DNA from: Phorcus lineatus
Lineage: Eukaryota > Mollusca > Gastropoda > Trochida > Trochidae
Direction of reading: 5' to 3'
DNA length: 64,000 nt
Assembly: GCA_921293015.1 (NCBI GenBank)
Contig: OV121081.1
Coordinates: 64,373,022 to 64,437,021 of the forward strand
This document shows positions 60,290 through 64,000 of this stretch, in pieces (the stretch's first letter is position 1; the number at the start of each line of letters is the position of its first letter). The notes beneath the pieces were generated by a model. It saw nothing but the letters and a program-made list of their open reading frames with translations, searched no databases and had not been told where the DNA came from. Position numbers and translations under genes: made by a program.

Positions 60290-60605
60290 GTGGTTCCAAA
60301 TATCGAGCTCACCAATCAAGGAAACGTGTTTCATAATTGGTTATACGACCTCTGGGAGTCTTCCAGATCCCAAGCAATTAATCGGGCTGGCACAAATAAG
60401 CACTGACAAACTTATCAGTCAAAAGGGCCATTGTCTCAGCTCGGTCAGATGTCACTGAGGATGTTTGTGCTGTCACGTTGAAAGGGGTGCCTCCACGGAC
60501 ACAAGTAGAAGTACCTGACTGCTAGACTGCAATATCGATAATCACTGTCTTCATTGTAGTATTCAACATTTGAGTTAAATAAAGTTAATGAATGAATGAT
60601 AATGA
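60290..60605 (+). repeat. Possible retroposed fragment with AATG-rich tail
   Basis: A locally GC-richer block ends in GTTAAATAAAGTTAATGAATGAATGATAATG, a polyadenylation-like signal followed by short AATG repeats, as seen at 3' ends of LINEs and SINEs. No coding motif or target duplication was found. Confidence 0.3.
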
Positions 60606-62615
60606 AAACTGTCGTAAAATTTAATTAAGTATATGTGATTCACACATATGCTAATTTGTTGTTTTTCTACTGAATATTATTTTCCTCTCAGGGTTTAGAT
60701 ATTGAGATATAAAATACATGTACTTGTTGTACTATTATTAATAAACTAAGCGAATTTTAATTGCAGTATTGTAAAGTTTCTAAACTGAATATTTATACAG
60801 TCGCCGTTTTATTGCTGAAAACGTCTCAACTCCTACTGGGCGTAATTTTTTAACATGCACTTAATTGAAATGTGATGTTACAACAAAATCTGATAAACAT
60901 AGTCTCCATTAAGCTTTAACTGTATCACAGATTTTCCTTTAGCAGGAATATTTATTTCAATGTTGTCAATATCGTGGGTTCTCAATCCATATTCTAGAAT
61001 GGTTTCACGTTGATTTTAACATTTAATAGATATTTTCATATGTAACGAGAAAATAATGAATTTTCGGTGTTCCCTCATCCAATATTTGATGCATTGACAC
61101 GCATGAACTGAACGCGTCCGTGCAAGTGCATTGACATTCATAAATGCACCGGGATGCGTTTGAAAGGCGATACCCCACCTTCAGACTGCTCAAATCGTGT
61201 ATATCCATGTTTCCACACATGATCCGTCAAATGAGAAACACAGGTATCACACTGGCAAACTGAACCTGTACTTCTGTTATACCTCTTTCATAAGTTTAAC
61301 TTTCATGTTTAAAAATGTTTACAGATATTTAAACCCTCCCCACTCCCCCTGGCTGGAAAAGTGAATAAGCAGTGGATTGTAAAATATAACTCTGTTGAGA
61401 CGATGGAGTGACGTCATCACTATGCCCTAATGGGATATAATGCAAAGCTGCGATGGTGCATATAGGTTCTTCATTTTGATATCATAGTTAGAGACCATGA
61501 ATGTCTTCAAACAGCGCATATGGAATTTACTTAAACGGTGATTGGTATACAATTTGGCAGAGTGAACAATTCTTAGTTAAGGCAATGTGTTAAAACGTTA
61601 AAAAGTGTCGTAGGTAAATTACAATTAGTCCAAACTAGAATGGTACTAGTCGACAATGAGTGGTATTCTTCAAGGGTAGAAATGTTTCTATAAACTGTTA
61701 CCGTTTCCGATAAGACAGCAGTCACACAGTTCTGAACTGTACAACTTTAGAAACTTTCGAAATTTCGAACTTTATTTACGGAGACCGTCTCGTTTTGGTA
61801 GGTAGCGCAAGCACATTGTAGATTCTCATCTACACTCTATTGCAGTAAAATGGTGATTCTTCCAAATGGTAGCTCTTGATCTTTTAAGTTAATTTTCAGA
61901 CGTAATTCACGATTTTTATAAGGCTTTTAACAACTTTTAGGTCTTTGTTTAAATCTACGTGGCGGTCAACAATTTCGTCATTTATTAGAGTTATATGTGT
62001 GAGGTGGCACATGGAGCGAGTGTTTGCAGTTTCGCCAAGCTTCATGAATTTTGCAAATTACAAATCAGAAGCAAGAATGTGAGAGTTTCAGCTTAGTCGC
62101 AAACTTTCTGACATTACTCTAATGTTTAATTTGTGGTACGTAAGTATAAATAAACTTGAAGTGTATTTTGTACTTGAGTTTAAATGTTTTGGTGCAGACC
62201 GACATCGCGCATGTGTACTGGTTTATAGTTGATTCATTCAATGATAATGATAATAATGGCCGATGCAAGCCATGTACGTGGATTACTTTAAATTTTAGAA
62301 AACCTGGTGTTTCAATAACTGTAAAGACTACAAGTTGTGTCAGTTCTTACAAAATACAACGAAGCTAATAGAACCGGATAAGTTATGCTATTTCCGTAGT
62401 CTGATAGATTAGCATTGTATGTTTTCGTAGATGAAAAACCCATTCATTACGTCACAGACACATTAATCGATCAACCTACACATTACAGTTTGATCAGTGG
62501 GAGGACAAATTTGTTATTGTGCAGTTACAAGTCGCAAGCTCAGTCAATATTGTTTTACTCAGGCCAATAAAAAACGATATTAACCTCTATAGAAGTCAAT
62601 AATTGTATAATAGGA
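60606..62615. other. Gene-free AT-rich DNA
   Basis: Nothing recognisable. Short open frames at 61023-61220 (minus) and 62156-62368 (plus) lack motifs. Confidence 0.5.
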
Positions 62616-63519
62616 TGGTTAAGGAAGGATGTACTTACATTCGTTACAAATATGCAAAATGAGTAGGAAAGGATTGCTAACATTCAAAAGAAATATGCTG
62701 GATGATTAATGAGGGATGTACTAAACTTCAATTCCAATGTAAAGGGTAATTAGAGAAGTATTACTAACATTCAATACATATATACAGAATGATTAGGGAA
62801 GGGTGTTCTAACATTCAATATAAACATGCAGAATGATTAGGGAAGGATTTACAAACAGGGAAGGATGTACTAGCATTCAATATAAATATGAATAATCATG
62901 AGGGAAGGATTTACAAACAGGGAAGGATGCACTAGCATTCAATATAAATATGAATAATCATGAGGGAAGGATTTACAAACAGGGAAGGATGCACTAGCAT
63001 TCAATATAAATATGAATAATCATGAGGGAAGGATTTACAAACAGGGAAGGATGCACTAGCATTCAATATAAATATGAATAATGTTTAGGGAAGGATTTAC
63101 AAACAGGGAAGGATGTACTAGCATTCAATATAAATATGAATAATCATGAGGGAAGGATTTACAAACAGGGAAGGATGCACTAGCATTCAATATAAATATG
63201 AATAATCATGAGGGAAGGATTTACAAACAGGGAAGGATGCACTAGCATTCAATATAAATATGAATAATCATGAGGGAAGGATTTACAAACAGGGAAGGAT
63301 GCACTAGCATTCAATATAAATATGAATAATCATGAGGGAAGGATTTACAAACAGGGAAGGATGCACTAGCATTCAATATAAATATGAATAATGTTTAGGG
63401 AAGGATTTACAAACAGGAAAGGATGTACTAGCATTCAATATAAATATGAATAATGATTAGGGAAAGATTTAGATACAGGGAAGGATGTACTAGCATTTAA
63501 TGTAAATGTGCAGAATGAT
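62616..63519 (+). repeat. Satellite array: ~44-bp ancestral unit expanded to a 62-bp unit
   Basis: The core of the array (about 62830-63480) has an exact 62-bp period. Each unit has AGGGAAGGATTTACAAACAG, GGAAGGATGCACTAGCATTC and AATATAAATATGAATAATCA. The left (62616-62830) and right edges carry shorter diverged units built on GATTAGGGAAGG...ACATTCAATATAAA without the extra 18-bp ATTTACAAACAGGGAAGG segment. Unit variants (AATAATCATGAGG versus AATAATGTTTAGG) recur in order, giving a higher-order pattern: the second type occurs at 63077 and 63387, 310 bp (five units) apart. Confidence 0.95.
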
Positions 63520-64000
63520 CGATCAGCGGTTCGAGCTGATTCCTTTCTGAATGACGCCTCGGCTGAATTAATAGTATTAGAGCATAGTTGCGAAATATGT
63601 TATCAATTCAGTGCGCATAAGACGTTTGCAGCGGACAATCTGCAATCTGCAGCGAATGAAAGCCTAGCACGGAAACAAAAGCCCTTCAACATGAGTAAGA
63701 TAAAGCATATATTATTTAGACAGGAATCATTTAAAAGAGGTAAATGAGCCGTGAAGAAGGCCTGCCAACATGGCGTTATTGCTCACTTCCATTTTGAAAT
63801 TGCGTTAAACAAGTGAGTTTGATAAATAACAACGCTTTTATCCACAATATAAATATTTATCTCGTGAAGTGCCTGTCAGGAAGATTCAATTTGTTTTGAG
63901 AACCGATGATACATGTATTCGGCGCCAACAGAACATGTGGCATATTAACCATTTGTTGTATGTTTAGATTTCCTTCATACCTATAGAAAAATTCTGACAG
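63520..64000. other. Window end, one doubtful open frame
   Basis: Directly after the satellite an 80-codon plus-strand frame (63508-63747) has somewhat protein-like composition and higher GC (key piece FAADNLQSAANESLARKQK). It starts inside the satellite edge and I recognise no family. It may be an exon or chance. Confidence 0.25.

Noticed and set aside
62616-63519. Regular repeat-spacer pattern resembling a CRISPR array
   Set aside because: Units are contiguous with no unique spacers and the genome is eukaryotic; it is a satellite.

Overview
This 64 kb window is AT-rich, intron-style eukaryotic DNA with no complete host protein-coding gene that I can recognise. The repeats point to a mollusc, probably a gastropod. 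There are SINE tails with GTGAGTGAGTGAG followed by a GCGGCGTTAAAC-type body, a second SINE type ending in (ATT)n, a BEL/Pao retrotransposon, MULE, mariner, Tc1 and LINE remains, and many fold-back (MITE-like) elements. Abalone-like DNA is my best guess from the SINE tails, but this is inference.

Layout. 1-11.9 kb: mostly unremarkable AT-rich DNA holding a 14-bp-TIR foldback (129-222), an inverted-repeat element (3.29-3.74 kb), a TA microsatellite followed by a palindromic 72-bp tandem duplication with TATA-like boxes (3.77-3.98 kb), a decayed LINE reverse transcriptase (5.2-6.2 kb, minus), a decayed mariner transposase (9.8-10.2 kb, minus) and two strong hairpins (10.28 and 10.46 kb). 12-49 kb: a diverged tandem array built from three noncoding modules that I call S, R and T, repeating about every 7-8 kb (S at 12, 27.7, 35 and 48.3 kb; R at 15.4, 25.7, 29.4 and 37.2 kb; T at 32 and 40.2 kb). 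Later insertions interrupt the array and can be read against 'empty' sister copies: a 1-kb MULE-type element with 10-bp target duplications (14.2-15.2 kb), a full BEL/Pao element with identical LTRs (17.6-25.3 kb, minus strand), a SINE tail (35.33 kb), an (ATT)n SINE (36.7-37.1 kb), a decayed Tc1 transposase (39.9-40.15 kb), a 107-bp MITE (41.67 kb) and a 3.8-kb element with ~200-bp terminal inverted repeats (44.06-47.87 kb). 49-64 kb: largely featureless AT-rich DNA with one full SINE (54.5 kb), weak retroposon remains, and a 62-bp satellite array (62.6-63.5 kb).

The only long intact coding potential is mobile: BEL gag-like ORF1 and the 1648-codon pol ORF, offset by one frame with a short overlap, and a 242-codon MULE transposase half. 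The most interesting object is the 44.06-47.87 kb TIR element. Between its ends lie a promoter-like segment, an ATG and three short consecutive exons with consensus splice sites that join in one frame with a single TGA. It reads like the captured 5' end of a host gene, possibly one with a mitochondrial targeting sequence. All similarity statements are from reading motifs by eye; no database search was run.
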